From RQOF01 sp964461135 (GTDB taxonomy: Bacteria > Calditrichota > Calditrichia > RBG-13-44-9), in the NCBI GenBank assembly GCA_964461135.1, contig CAYWTB010000031.1, positions 1 through 45,127 on the forward strand: a stretch of DNA of 45,127 nucleotides. Reading direction: 5' to 3'. The notes beneath the pieces are model-generated. The model saw only the letters and a program-made list of their open reading frames with translations. It made no database searches and was not told the DNA's origin. This document shows, piece after piece, positions 1 through 7,653 of this stretch; the first letter of the stretch is position 1; each line of letters starts with the position of its first letter. The translations under genes were made by a program, and so were the position numbers.

Positions 1-68
1 AAAACATAATCGTTTACCTAATTTTGTAGGTACTCATTTTTGTGATGAACCAAAAATAAAATTTAAAA

Positions 69-195
69 GTCATTCCGACCGAAGTGAATGAAATGAGAGA
101 AGTGCCTGTCCGGCGGCCAGACAGGGAGGAATCTATTGAACTTATAAAGATTTCTCGGCTACGTCCCAGTAAACCGGGACTTCGCTCGAAATGAC
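69..195. repeat. imperfect palindromic intergenic repeat
   Basis: The outer 17 bases (69-85, GTCATTCCGACCGAAGT) match the reverse complement of 179-195 at 15 of 17 positions. An inner CCTGTC/GACAGG stem lies at 105-125, and a weaker inner match pairs GGGAGGAATCT with the reverse complement of the AAGATTTCTCG region. From memory, elements of this type, with ends near TCATTTCGAGCGAAG, are scattered between genes in many Bacteroidota-related genomes. Copy number cannot be judged from this window. Confidence 0.7.
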
Positions 196-354
196 TGGCT
201 CACTAAGTATAAAAATAACAATATATTACCATAACATTTTCGGAGCAAAAGCAATAATCATAAAAATTAATTCTCAAATAATGATGATCAGCTGGTACTT
301 GAATCTTGGCGTCTCCCTCCCGGATATTGCATTTAGCTTTCGGCCCTCTGCATA

Positions 355-376
355 GCGGCCACTTGGTGGTAATCTT
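355..376 (+). repeat. 22-bp dispersed motif, copy 1
   Basis: Reads GCGGCCACTT then GGTGGTAATCTT. The same 22-base motif, with few changes, recurs at 11709-11730 and 24646-24667, all between genes and in the same orientation. It carries an inner CCAC/GTGG inverted repeat. Confidence 0.6.
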
Positions 377-389
377 CTCCGGGTCTTGC

Positions 390-716
390 TTAGACAGTCT
401 GAGTTTCTGATTCTTTAGGTGGTTTCACCAATAACCAAATAGCCATGATTAAAATGATTATTCCGATGATCAAAAAATTCAAGGTTGTGATAAGACCATG
501 TCCGGTACCCATAACAAAATAGCTCAAACCGGAAATGAACAGCCATATTCCCAGAATGCCGGTGACTGTGGCCTGCCAGAGTTTGTATGAATTGAAGCAG
601 CAGACAGCTGTTATGAAGCCTACAATAAGCAAGTTAAGCGGGCTTTGCAGAGCCATTACGAAGCCTGAAATTATTAACCAGACACCAATGATTAATTCCA
701 CCCGGCCTTGCCACAT
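390..716 (-). CDS. SPW-repeat-like small membrane protein
   Basis: A 108-residue protein with about four hydrophobic segments. It is an internal duplication: residues 1-20 (WQGRVELIIGVWLIISGF) resemble residues 47-66 (LWQATVTGILGIWLFISGL), each with a Trp followed by a G-W-L-I-S-G core. This is the pattern of SPW-repeat proteins, small inner-membrane proteins of unknown function. A clear AAGGAG site precedes the ATG. The tail is short, charged and probably cytosolic. It reads the same way as the upstream redox operon but is separated by about 120 bases, so it may be transcribed alone. Membrane location is firm; family assignment is moderate; function is unknown. Confidence 0.65.
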   Translation of the reverse strand: MWQGRVELIIGVWLIISGFVMALQSPLNLLIVGFITAVCCFNSYKLWQATVTGILGIWLFISGLSYFVMGTGHGLITTLNFLIIGIIILIMAIWLLVKPPKESETQTV

Positions 717-839
717 AATGTTCTCCTTACTTCATATTTGATTAAAGTCAGTTAATGGTACTTTAATCATAAATTAAATAAAAATAACTATAATAGTCAA
801 GGGGAATTGTGAATTTTAGTGCAGAATTGTATTTCTCTG

Positions 840-1631
840 TTATTTTCTGTGAAACAAAGTATAAATCATCTCCTGGTATAGTTTGATTCCGATAATGTTT
901 TCTATGTCCTTTTCATAAGTCCCGCCATCACCTATTGTGATACCGATTCCGGCCGCATCACTGGTTCCCAGGCTTTTTTGCAGGAAGGTTTTAATGGTGG
1001 ATATTTTCCTGCCAAATATATCAGTATTCCCAATAGATCCGCATGATTTTTTGACAGCAGACATGACATCTTCGGCATGCATTATGAACAGGTAACTGTC
1101 ATCCCTTTGTACTACATCAGCACCCTGCAGTAGAAACAGGGGATTGACCTTGATTATTTCTCCCTGCAGTGGCGAATAAAGAGGAATAGTAGTTTCTTTT
1201 CTCACGATCCAGCCGATGAGCTGTCCTTTGTGAACGGATTCTCCCACTTCGGGCAGAATGATTCGTTTCACCGGATAAGCAACTTTAAAACTCAAAGGAT
1301 CAAGACCGATGGAGACCGTGTTCTGATCGATGCCTTTTAACCAGAAATGAGAATGATGATAATATCTATCCAGATGAATTTTGCACCCTTCCAGGATTGA
1401 TGCCAGGCACCTGTAAAGCTCGGGATGATTTTCAATGCCATTTGATTTTTTCTCTTTCCCGGGTTGTTGCTGGAGTTGCGGCATTACACCCTGCATCACA
1501 CGATTGAATTCGCAGCTCTCGCAGTCGAATTTCAGATCACATAATTTGTAATTCACTACCCCGGCTGACATCCATATGCACTTCGAATCATTTTCATTTT
1601 TATCAACATAAGGATCCATAAGGGATACCAT
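840..1631 (-). CDS. glycine cleavage H-like protein with N-terminal four-Cys motif
   Basis: A 263-residue soluble protein. Residues 18-48 hold C18, C31, C37 and C40 in a pattern (CIWMSAGVVNYKLC...FDCESC) that I know from H-like proteins of anaerobic bacteria and that could bind metal. Residues about 90-165 follow the GcvH fold: HFWLK aligns with the HEWV motif and LPEVGESVHKGQ with the H-protein ELPEVG-KKG stretch. The position of the lipoylated lysine (eight residues before the Pro of YSP) is E146, with K145 just before it, so canonical lipoylation is doubtful. The C-terminal part (GITIGDGG onward) resembles that of the other H-like protein at 3675-4337. The start overlaps the HybB-like stop by one base (TGATG), so translation is probably coupled. 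Likely a structural or redox partner of the membrane complex; not a glycine cleavage component. Confidence 0.7.
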   Translation of the reverse strand: MVSLMDPYVDKNENDSKCIWMSAGVVNYKLCDLKFDCESCEFNRVMQGVMPQLQQQPGKEKKSNGIENHPELYRCLASILEGCKIHLDRYYHHSHFWLKGIDQNTVSIGLDPLSFKVAYPVKRIILPEVGESVHKGQLIGWIVRKETTIPLYSPLQGEIIKVNPLFLLQGADVVQRDDSYLFIMHAEDVMSAVKKSCGSIGNTDIFGRKISTIKTFLQKSLGTSDAAGIGITIGDGGTYEKDIENIIGIKLYQEMIYTLFHRK

Positions 1632-2845
1632 CAGTTTAGAATTTTTTCTTCTTTTATCAAATTATTAACAAATCTTATTTTTATTGGTTTTGTAAAGGGA
1701 ATATCATTAGAGTCTTCCCGTTTGAAAATGGGCAGATATTTCACCGCCAGGCTAAAAGCTGCAAACCCCAGGGCAACCGCCATGAGGGTCACACTAATCT
1801 CCATCCAGGAGGGAAAATAACCGGCTTTAGCATAAGATTCCATCCCTGTTATGGCCACATTCAGGCGGTTCATTACGAATCCCAGAATTACCATGATGAT
1901 GCTAAGGAAAAGAATCAGTTGATTTTTCCGGACTTTGCGAAAAGACAGAAGAGTCATAGGAATAATGACTCCGCCCAATATCTCTGCCCAGAAAAAATAG
2001 GTCTCGGTTCGGTTGATAAACAGATAACTCCAGGCGTCCCGGCGGGCAAAATCCTGAAATTTCAGAACCAGATATAGCATTAAAATGAACACCACAATCC
2101 GGGCCAAATCCGAAAGCAGTGGTTTTTCCAGTTGTTTATTGAAAGCGCGTGAGCTCAGATACGATTCAAAAATCACCATGGCAAAACCAACTGCAATGGC
2201 AGATATAAAAAACAGGACAGGAAGAAGGGGTGAGTACCACAAGGGATATAGTTTTTCGGGGACAATCAGATACAGGGAGCCGAGGGATGACTGGTGGAGC
2301 GTTGAAAAAAGGACACCAAGGATAACCAGAGGAATGACAATATTCTGAATGAATTTGAGAAGTTTGGCCCATTTTAATCGTTCCAGTACCACCTGGCTGA
2401 ATTCCAGCGCCAGCACGGTAGTGTACAGCATCACGCACCAGCCCACCTCAAACATGACTGAATGAGGATTCCACATGACAATGGGATGCCATATTCGGTA
2501 AGGGCGGCCCAGGTCGAAGAGAATGGCCATAATTACCATCAGGTAACCCAGAAAGGCGGTAAGAATGGCGGGACGCACAATTGATTTAAATTTCCTGATA
2601 TTGAAAATATAGACCACCGCGGCCACAGTAAATCCCCCGGCTGCCAGACCTACCCCACACAGAACGTCAAAACCGATCCATAGACCCCAGGGAAATTCAT
2701 CAGTCAGGTTCGTAGCAGCGCCCAGGCCGTGGAAAAAACGGACATATGTGGAGTACAAACCAAGGCCGAGTATGATGAAAAATACTGTTTTCCAGAAAGT
2801 CAGTCCGGAACGGACACGCGATACGAGACTATATGAAGACCTCAC
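1631..2845 (-). CDS. HybB/NrfD-family membrane quinone-reactive subunit
   Basis: A 404-residue protein with about ten membrane segments, in the NrfD/PsrC/HybB family, which anchors Fe-S subunits and exchanges electrons with the quinone pool. Visible family signs include FPWGLWIGFDVLCGVGLAAGG in helix 2 and a DLGRPYRIWHP loop after helix 3. The start is GTG at 2845, chosen because a strong AAGGAGG lies just upstream and GTGA overlaps the stop of the ferredoxin gene; the 3' end overlaps the H-like gene. No catalytic hydrogenase, molybdopterin or cytochrome subunit is encoded in this operon, so the electron donor is unknown. Confidence 0.85.
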   Translation of the reverse strand: MRSSYSLVSRVRSGLTFWKTVFFIILGLGLYSTYVRFFHGLGAATNLTDEFPWGLWIGFDVLCGVGLAAGGFTVAAVVYIFNIRKFKSIVRPAILTAFLGYLMVIMAILFDLGRPYRIWHPIVMWNPHSVMFEVGWCVMLYTTVLALEFSQVVLERLKWAKLLKFIQNIVIPLVILGVLFSTLHQSSLGSLYLIVPEKLYPLWYSPLLPVLFFISAIAVGFAMVIFESYLSSRAFNKQLEKPLLSDLARIVVFILMLYLVLKFQDFARRDAWSYLFINRTETYFFWAEILGGVIIPMTLLSFRKVRKNQLILFLSIIMVILGFVMNRLNVAITGMESYAKAGYFPSWMEISVTLMAVALGFAAFSLAVKYLPIFKREDSNDIPFTKPIKIRFVNNLIKEEKILN

Positions 2846-3612
2846 TTTTCCTCCTTTTCCGCTATTTCGTTACCATTAACAGGCGTTTCCTGCAGTTTGA
2901 TTCTGCGATTAATAATCCAGTACAGCCCATAAAGAAAGACTCCCCCAAACGTTACCACATTCGGGATTTCTTTCATGACCTGCCAGGTAAACTTGGGAAA
3001 TGACTCCTGGAAATTTATCATTTTAAAACCCAGATCGGCCAGGGGAACCGAGGCCAGAATGAGAACAGATGTTCCTCCCGCCTCCTGCATACCGTAAATA
3101 TAGGGATGATACTGTTCCTTGTTCTCCAGAATTCTTTGCCGGGCAATTGCTATCAGTTCATCTTTTTTTCCGAAACGTGTAGCCCCGGTCGGACATATCT
3201 CTGCACAGGCCGGTATTTTGCCCTCCTTGATGCGGTCATAGCACATATCACATTTTTTGACCAGCGGCAAGGCTTTATTCCATTCGAATTTCGGAACATC
3301 AAACGGACAGGCCACGATGCAGTAACGGCAGCCCATGCAGCGGTCACCATGATAAATAACAGGTCCTTCCGTGGTTTTTTCAAAGGCACCTACGGGACAA
3401 ACCGAAGCACAGGTCGGAGTTTCACAATGCATGCACATGCGGCGGTAATATACATCATGATCAGCGACTGTTTTATTATTAACGACGGTGAAATGGTTGG
3501 CCGATAACTCATAGCTGTTATCCGCCGGAAGCTGGTTTTTTTCGTTGCAGGCTTCCATGCAGGCTTCACATCCCACGCATAATGTCGTATCAATTAGAAA
3601 ACCGTAACTCAT
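2842..3612 (-). CDS. HybA-like 4x[4Fe-4S] ferredoxin with C-terminal membrane anchor
   Basis: A 256-residue electron-transfer subunit. Sixteen cysteines in four groups (CVGCEACMEAC, CMHCETPTCASVCP, CMGCRYCIVACP, and CDMC with CAEICP) predict four [4Fe-4S] clusters, as in HybA/HmcB/DmsB-type proteins. A single hydrophobic helix near residues 218-236 followed by INRRIKL anchors the C terminus. Unlike E. coli HybA there is no Tat or Sec signal at the N terminus (MSYGFLIDTTLCVGC starts directly with the first cluster motif), so the Fe-S domain probably faces the cytoplasm. A strong AGGAGG precedes the ATG; the 3' end overlaps the HybB-like start by four bases. Confidence 0.88.
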   Translation of the reverse strand: MSYGFLIDTTLCVGCEACMEACNEKNQLPADNSYELSANHFTVVNNKTVADHDVYYRRMCMHCETPTCASVCPVGAFEKTTEGPVIYHGDRCMGCRYCIVACPFDVPKFEWNKALPLVKKCDMCYDRIKEGKIPACAEICPTGATRFGKKDELIAIARQRILENKEQYHPYIYGMQEAGGTSVLILASVPLADLGFKMINFQESFPKFTWQVMKEIPNVVTFGGVFLYGLYWIINRRIKLQETPVNGNEIAEKEEK

Positions 3613-3674
3613 TATACCTCCTGTAAATTAAAACCGAATATCAGAAACGTTGAATCCTGTTGACGGCTAAACGG

Positions 3675-4337
3675 TTATTTCATCTTAATAAATTGCTTTT
3701 CAAACTTTTTCCAGGTGTTTTCATCAAACTGCGATAAGATTCCAAACGGCAGATCACCACCATCTGCCATGGTGATGCCCAGATCGGATTTGGGCAGAGC
3801 TTCCCGGAAAAATTTTCCCATCTGGTTATACCGCTCGTATATCCAGCTTTTCGCTTTTTCAGCCACAAACCATTTGGAAACTTCACTGGAAACGTTAACA
3901 GGACGTATACTGTAAATCCAGTTACGGCTCATGTTATCCATGGTGGCATCTTCCACAACCTGGCCGTTCAAACCGGTTATGGTACCATCCACGGGAGAAG
4001 AAACAGTTAGTACCTTGTCCCCTTTACGAATCCGTACCATCGACTGGCCCTTTTTGATATCCTGGCCCTGATGAAGCAACTCAATTTCATCAGGATCACC
4101 TACTAGGCCCATCAGTATGGGATGGATACCGAGCATCAGGTTTCCGCTGTCCAGCAATTTACTCCAAGTAAAAGACGGCTGTACGAATACTCCATTGGGA
4201 ACCAGCGATAGGACTTTGGAAAGGGAGACCGTTCCCGGAATGGGTTGGGATGCCAGACCGATTTTTTTCTTTCTCTGAATGAAATAGTCGATGGTGATAA
4301 AAAGAACGATTGTGAGAACTACAAAAAGAACAACCAT
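3675..4337 (-). CDS. membrane-anchored glycine cleavage H-like protein
   Basis: First gene of the redox operon, 220 residues. Residues 2-20 form one membrane helix followed by QRKKK, which by the positive-inside rule puts the rest in the cytoplasm. Residues about 55-125 resemble the GcvH lipoyl domain (SFTWSK for HEWV, QDIKKGQSMVRI, then VSSPVDGTITGLN), but the residue at the lipoyl-lysine register is D107, with K108 adjacent. The C terminus (LGITMADGG, then a helix ending WKKFEKQFIKMK) parallels the end of the H-like protein at 840-1631, so the two are probably paralogues. AAGGAG precedes the ATG, and a sigma-54-like element lies about 50 bases upstream. Partnership with the HybA/HybB pair is inferred from context. 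Confidence 0.65.
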   Translation of the reverse strand: MVVLFVVLTIVLFITIDYFIQRKKKIGLASQPIPGTVSLSKVLSLVPNGVFVQPSFTWSKLLDSGNLMLGIHPILMGLVGDPDEIELLHQGQDIKKGQSMVRIRKGDKVLTVSSPVDGTITGLNGQVVEDATMDNMSRNWIYSIRPVNVSSEVSKWFVAEKAKSWIYERYNQMGKFFREALPKSDLGITMADGGDLPFGILSQFDENTWKKFEKQFIKMK

Positions 4338-4386
4338 TTTAAACTCCTTAATTTAGTTAAATGCTAATTTGTTCACATAATAGATA

Positions 4387-4401
4387 TCAATATTCGTGCC
4401 A
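4387..4401 (-). promoter_or_regulatory. candidate sigma-54 (-24/-12) promoter of the H-like/HybAB operon
   Basis: On the minus strand TGGCAC-GAATA-TTGA has the TGGCAC (-24) block and the spacing of the sigma-54 consensus; the usual TTGC at -12 is TTGA. Transcription would start near 4375, leaving a leader of about 38 bases that contains the AAGGAG site of the first gene. Confidence 0.5.
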
Positions 4402-4492
4402 GAAATTTAACGAGGTTTTCCATGATATTAATTATTAATGAGTTATAAACGTTTAGTTATAGAATATTTGGATGTGCATAAAAGTACATACG

Positions 4493-4609
4493 TTGAATAA
4501 TTCTACGGTCCGCACAGCCCAAAATTAAATTTATTTATAAATACAAAAAATTCAATAAGATAGGGAGTGTAAATAAATTCAACGCATAAAATTGAATAAT
4601 TCAACGGTC
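4493..4609 (+). repeat. pair of 18-bp direct repeats
   Basis: Copies at 4493-4510 and 4592-4609 differ at one base, about 99 bases apart. Each contains the palindromic half TTGAATAATTC(A). They could be protein-binding sites or remnants of a duplicated element; the sequence does not say which. Confidence 0.5.
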
Positions 4610-4938
4610 AAGATTGCCTACATATTTAATTTTTGTACAATCCGGCAGGACAATTCAGGGGTGTTTGTGTCGTTTAGGATGATGAATGATGGTTGTTTTG
4701 CTGGTATGACCGTGCAAAGGAAAACAGTGAAATTTGAAGCAAAATCCTTCCTGCATATCTGTTGGCCAGGGAAGCCTTCCGTACTTAAGCAAGCGTGTTA
4801 GTTGCGTAGTTATACCTCAAGCGGCTTGAGTGACTTATTCCTATAAATCAATTCCGCTTCAGGCCTGATATATCAATCTATGGGTTATAAAAGGTTGGTT
4901 ATATTTCTTATAATGGATTATTAACTTCTTTGTAACAA

Positions 4939-5580
4939 CTACTTTCTTCGGAAAAGATCCTTGAAAAAGTCTTTACCTATGCCCCAGTTCCGGTATTTAT
5001 ATCGAAGGTAAAAATATCCAACCACCATACCACCCAGGTGAGCCACATGGGCAACTCCGCTCTGGGCCTGATTACGTGCAGCGATAAATTCCAATGCGCC
5101 CAGGATAATAGCCAGGTATTTCATCTTGATCGGAAATAACAGATAGAGATACACATAGCGGTCGGGAAAAAACAGGGCATAAGCTGCCAGAATACCGTAA
5201 ACAGCTCCCGATGCTCCAATGGTGGGAATATTAGAGCCCCAGCTGAACAAGGCGGTGGAGAGACCGGCGGCAATGCCGGTAAGAAAATAAAATTTTAAAA
5301 ATTCTCTGGTCCCCCAGGTTCGTTCCAATTCCACCCCAAACATCCATAAAGCAAACATGTTAAAGAAAATATGCCCCAGTCCCCCATGCAGAAACATGTA
5401 GGTAACAAATTGCCAGATAAAAAGATGTTGAAAAGCCAGAACGGGGACCAGTCCAAAATATTGAATCAATGTCCGGTCCAGGGTCGGTGCAAACATCTGA
5501 AGGATGAATACAGCAACATTGGCCAGTAGAAGGTTCTTCACTCCCGGGGTCATCATTCCAAAACCGCTTTGATAGTACAT
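4939..5580 (-). CDS. rhomboid-family intramembrane serine protease
   Basis: A 213-residue GlpG-like protease with about six membrane helices that would cleave membrane proteins inside the bilayer. The catalytic pair is visible: Ser124 in GASGAVYG and His181 in AHLGG. The conserved HGGLGHIFFNM segment (His70, Asn74) supplies the oxyanion-stabilising residues, and the ELERTWGTREF loop is also typical. The length fits the minimal rhomboid core with a short basic cytosolic tail. It follows proS by 15 bases with its own AGGAAG site, so the two are probably cotranscribed although no functional link is obvious. Substrates are unknown. Confidence 0.9.
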   Translation of the reverse strand: MYYQSGFGMMTPGVKNLLLANVAVFILQMFAPTLDRTLIQYFGLVPVLAFQHLFIWQFVTYMFLHGGLGHIFFNMFALWMFGVELERTWGTREFLKFYFLTGIAAGLSTALFSWGSNIPTIGASGAVYGILAAYALFFPDRYVYLYLLFPIKMKYLAIILGALEFIAARNQAQSGVAHVAHLGGMVVGYFYLRYKYRNWGIGKDFFKDLFRRK

Positions 5581-5595
5581 AGTATCTTCCTGTTA

Positions 5596-7023
5596 TTAGT
5601 ATGCCTTGGCAAAAATTACCCGTCCATGTGAAACATTCCCGCAGATAAGACATTTACCGCGTTCTTTTTTTGTCTGGAAGGGAATGTTGCGAATGGTTGC
5701 TTTGGTTTCTTCCTTAATTTTTGCTTCGCACTCACCGGAACCACACCAGTGCGATACAATAAAACCGCCCTTTTCATCTAAAATCTTTTTAAATTCCTCA
5801 TAATCATCACTATGATAGGTGTTGGCTTTCTGGAAATCAAGCGCCTTTTGAAACATCTCCTGCTGCATGGTTTCCAGGATTTTTTCCACTTCCGGGACCA
5901 GATTATCCAGAGCAACCGCTGTCTTTTGCCGGGTGTCCCGGCGGACAATTATCACCTGGCCCTTTTCAACATCACGCGGGCCGATCTCAACCCGCAGCGG
6001 AATCCCTACCATCTCCCATTCAGCAAATTTGTATCCCGGTTTATACTGGTCGCGGGAATCGAGTTTTACCGAAAATTGTTGCTGCAGCTTCCGATATACA
6101 CGATCGGTAAAATCGAATACCAGCTGACGTGTGGTTTCCTGCCAGATTGGAATAATGATCAGCTGGGTCTGAGCAAGCCTGGGAGGGATAATTACACCAT
6201 TATCGTCACCGTGTGTCAGCAGCAGGGCACCGATCAGACGGGTACTTACACCCCAACTGGTGGCATAAACATATTTCACTGCGCCATCTTTATCCTGGAA
6301 GGTGACATCAAAGGCTTTGGCAAAATTCTGCCCCAGATTGTGGGAAGTACCGGCCTGCAGCGCTTTTCCATCCTGCATTAAGGCCTCAATACTGTAGGTG
6401 TGCTTTGCTCCGGCAAATTTTTCAGATTCGCTTTTCCTCCCGGTAATAACCGGCATGGCCATATATTCTTCTGCAAATTTGCGATATATTTCGAGAATTT
6501 TTAAGGTTTCTTCCTCCGTCTCCTCTGCGGTGGCATGCGCAGTATGACCTTCCTGCCACAGGAATTCCGTGGTCCTCAGAAACAGCCGGGTCCGCTTTTC
6601 CCAGCGCACCACATTGGCCCACTGGTTAATAAGAATGGGCAAATCCCGATAAGACATAATCCATTTTTTATACATGCTCCAGATAATTGTTTCGGAAGTT
6701 GGGCGTATATAAAGCGGTTCTTCCAGCTTCTCCCCGCCTCCATGGGTCACAATTGCGCATTCAGGAGCAAATCCTTCCACATGCTCGGCCTCTTTTTTCA
6801 TGAAACTTTCCGGTATAAACAGGGGGAAGTAGGCATTGACATGACCGCTCTCCTTAAACATGCCATCCAGCACAGCCTGCATTCGCTCCCAGATGGCATA
6901 TCCATTGGGACGTATTACCATACAACCCTTTACAGGTGAGTAATCTGCCAGTTGACCCTGAATGACAAGGTCAGTATACCACCTGCTGAAATCCTCACTG
7001 CGCGGTGTAATGCGCTCAGCCAT
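5596..7023 (-). CDS. proS: prolyl-tRNA synthetase, archaeal/eukaryote (type 3) form
   Basis: A 475-residue class II synthetase charging tRNA-Pro. Class II motif 2 is seen as RTTEFLWQEGHTAH and motif 3 as GVSTRLIGALLLTHGDDNG; YIRPTSETIIW is the proline-site loop. There is no editing (INS) insertion between motifs 2 and 3, and the C terminus has the extra domain of type 3 enzymes with putative zinc ligands (CGSGEC...CLICGN) and the characteristic final tyrosine (IFAKAY). This form is common in archaea, some Gram-positives and several Bacteroidota-related phyla. AAAGGA stands about nine bases before the ATG. Confidence 0.95.
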   Translation of the reverse strand: MAERITPRSEDFSRWYTDLVIQGQLADYSPVKGCMVIRPNGYAIWERMQAVLDGMFKESGHVNAYFPLFIPESFMKKEAEHVEGFAPECAIVTHGGGEKLEEPLYIRPTSETIIWSMYKKWIMSYRDLPILINQWANVVRWEKRTRLFLRTTEFLWQEGHTAHATAEETEEETLKILEIYRKFAEEYMAMPVITGRKSESEKFAGAKHTYSIEALMQDGKALQAGTSHNLGQNFAKAFDVTFQDKDGAVKYVYATSWGVSTRLIGALLLTHGDDNGVIIPPRLAQTQLIIIPIWQETTRQLVFDFTDRVYRKLQQQFSVKLDSRDQYKPGYKFAEWEMVGIPLRVEIGPRDVEKGQVIIVRRDTRQKTAVALDNLVPEVEKILETMQQEMFQKALDFQKANTYHSDDYEEFKKILDEKGGFIVSHWCGSGECEAKIKEETKATIRNIPFQTKKERGKCLICGNVSHGRVIFAKAY

Positions 7024-7209
7024 TCATAAAATTCCTTTTACTTATCTTAAACTGAATAATAAAAACAATTTTTTAACTTCTTCAAAGTTATATTTACAAA
7101 AATTAATAAGACTAACTTTTAATTCCGGCGGGATGAATAAGCTCAATATTAAAAACACGGTATAATTTTGAAAATTGTATAATTGAAATACACCCGGCCC
7201 GTGCCCTGT

Positions 7210-7653
7210 CTACCTGCTTCTTTCTAAAAAATGGAATAATTCCAGGGCGTATTTGAAATTTTCAGCGGAGAATCCGATTTCCGGCGTTAGTTGAACCGGC
7301 CGGCCAAGAATTAATTCATCCAGAGTAACCCAGCAGTAACCAGAATGTTCCTGCGATAATTTTACGGAACCTTTCCGGTGGCGGGTTAAAAAATCGATAA
7401 CCAGCAGCGGTCCGTTTTCCCATTTCCCATACCAGATGTTTGCCACTGCCAGAATCTCAATTTCCAGGGCAGTTTCCTCTTTGACCTCCCGCCGTAATCC
7501 CATCTCGGGATCTTCATTAATTTCCAGATGGCCACCGGGAGGTGCCCAGATAAACGGTGGGGTGGCCCGTTTCAGTAATAAAAACTTGTTTGCTTTCAGC
7601 AGATATGCATTTACAGCTAAGCGGTGTGTACGAGGGGCAATTTTTGCAGTCAT
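7210..7653 (-). CDS. Nudix hydrolase
   Basis: A 147-residue Nudix-fold protein that should hydrolyse a nucleoside diphosphate linked to another group. The Nudix box is readable as GHLEINEDPEMGLRREVKEE followed by TAL; the Gly near its end is Ala here, a tolerated change. APPGGHLE before it is typical. The start codon overlaps the stop of the thioesterase gene (ATGA), indicating coupling. The sequence does not reveal the substrate; the C terminus contains LTPEIGFSAENFKYALELFHFLERS, a predicted helix. Confidence 0.85.
   Translation of the reverse strand: MTAKIAPRTHRLAVNAYLLKANKFLLLKRATPPFIWAPPGGHLEINEDPEMGLRREVKEETALEIEILAVANIWYGKWENGPLLVIDFLTRHRKGSVKLSQEHSGYCWVTLDELILGRPVQLTPEIGFSAENFKYALELFHFLERSR

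Larger units (their letters stand above)
1..389. other. intergenic region with dispersed repeats
   Basis: No gene is supported here. It holds a short inverted repeat TACCTA/TAGGTA at 16-33, a 127-bp imperfect palindromic element at 69-195 and one copy of a 22-bp dispersed motif at 355-376, the last two annotated separately. The rest is AT-rich with no coding signal that I can see. Confidence 0.6.
4338..4938. other. intergenic region, ~600 bp, AT-rich
   Basis: Apart from the sigma-54-like site, it contains two near-identical 18-base direct repeats, TTGAATAATTCTACGGTC at 4493-4510 and TTGAATAATTCAACGGTC at 4592-4609 (one mismatch). A possible 69-codon frame at 4592-4801 on the plus strand starts without a ribosome site, has no recognisable protein and is not called a gene. 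Confidence 0.5.

Noticed and set aside
1631..2845. HybB-like gene as evidence of a [NiFe] hydrogenase in the window
   Set aside because: No large or small hydrogenase subunit or maturation gene is present; the NrfD family serves many complexes.
4592..4801. 69-codon open frame on the plus strand in the 600-base gap
   Set aside because: No ribosome site, no recognisable protein, starts inside a repeated 18-base word; likely chance.
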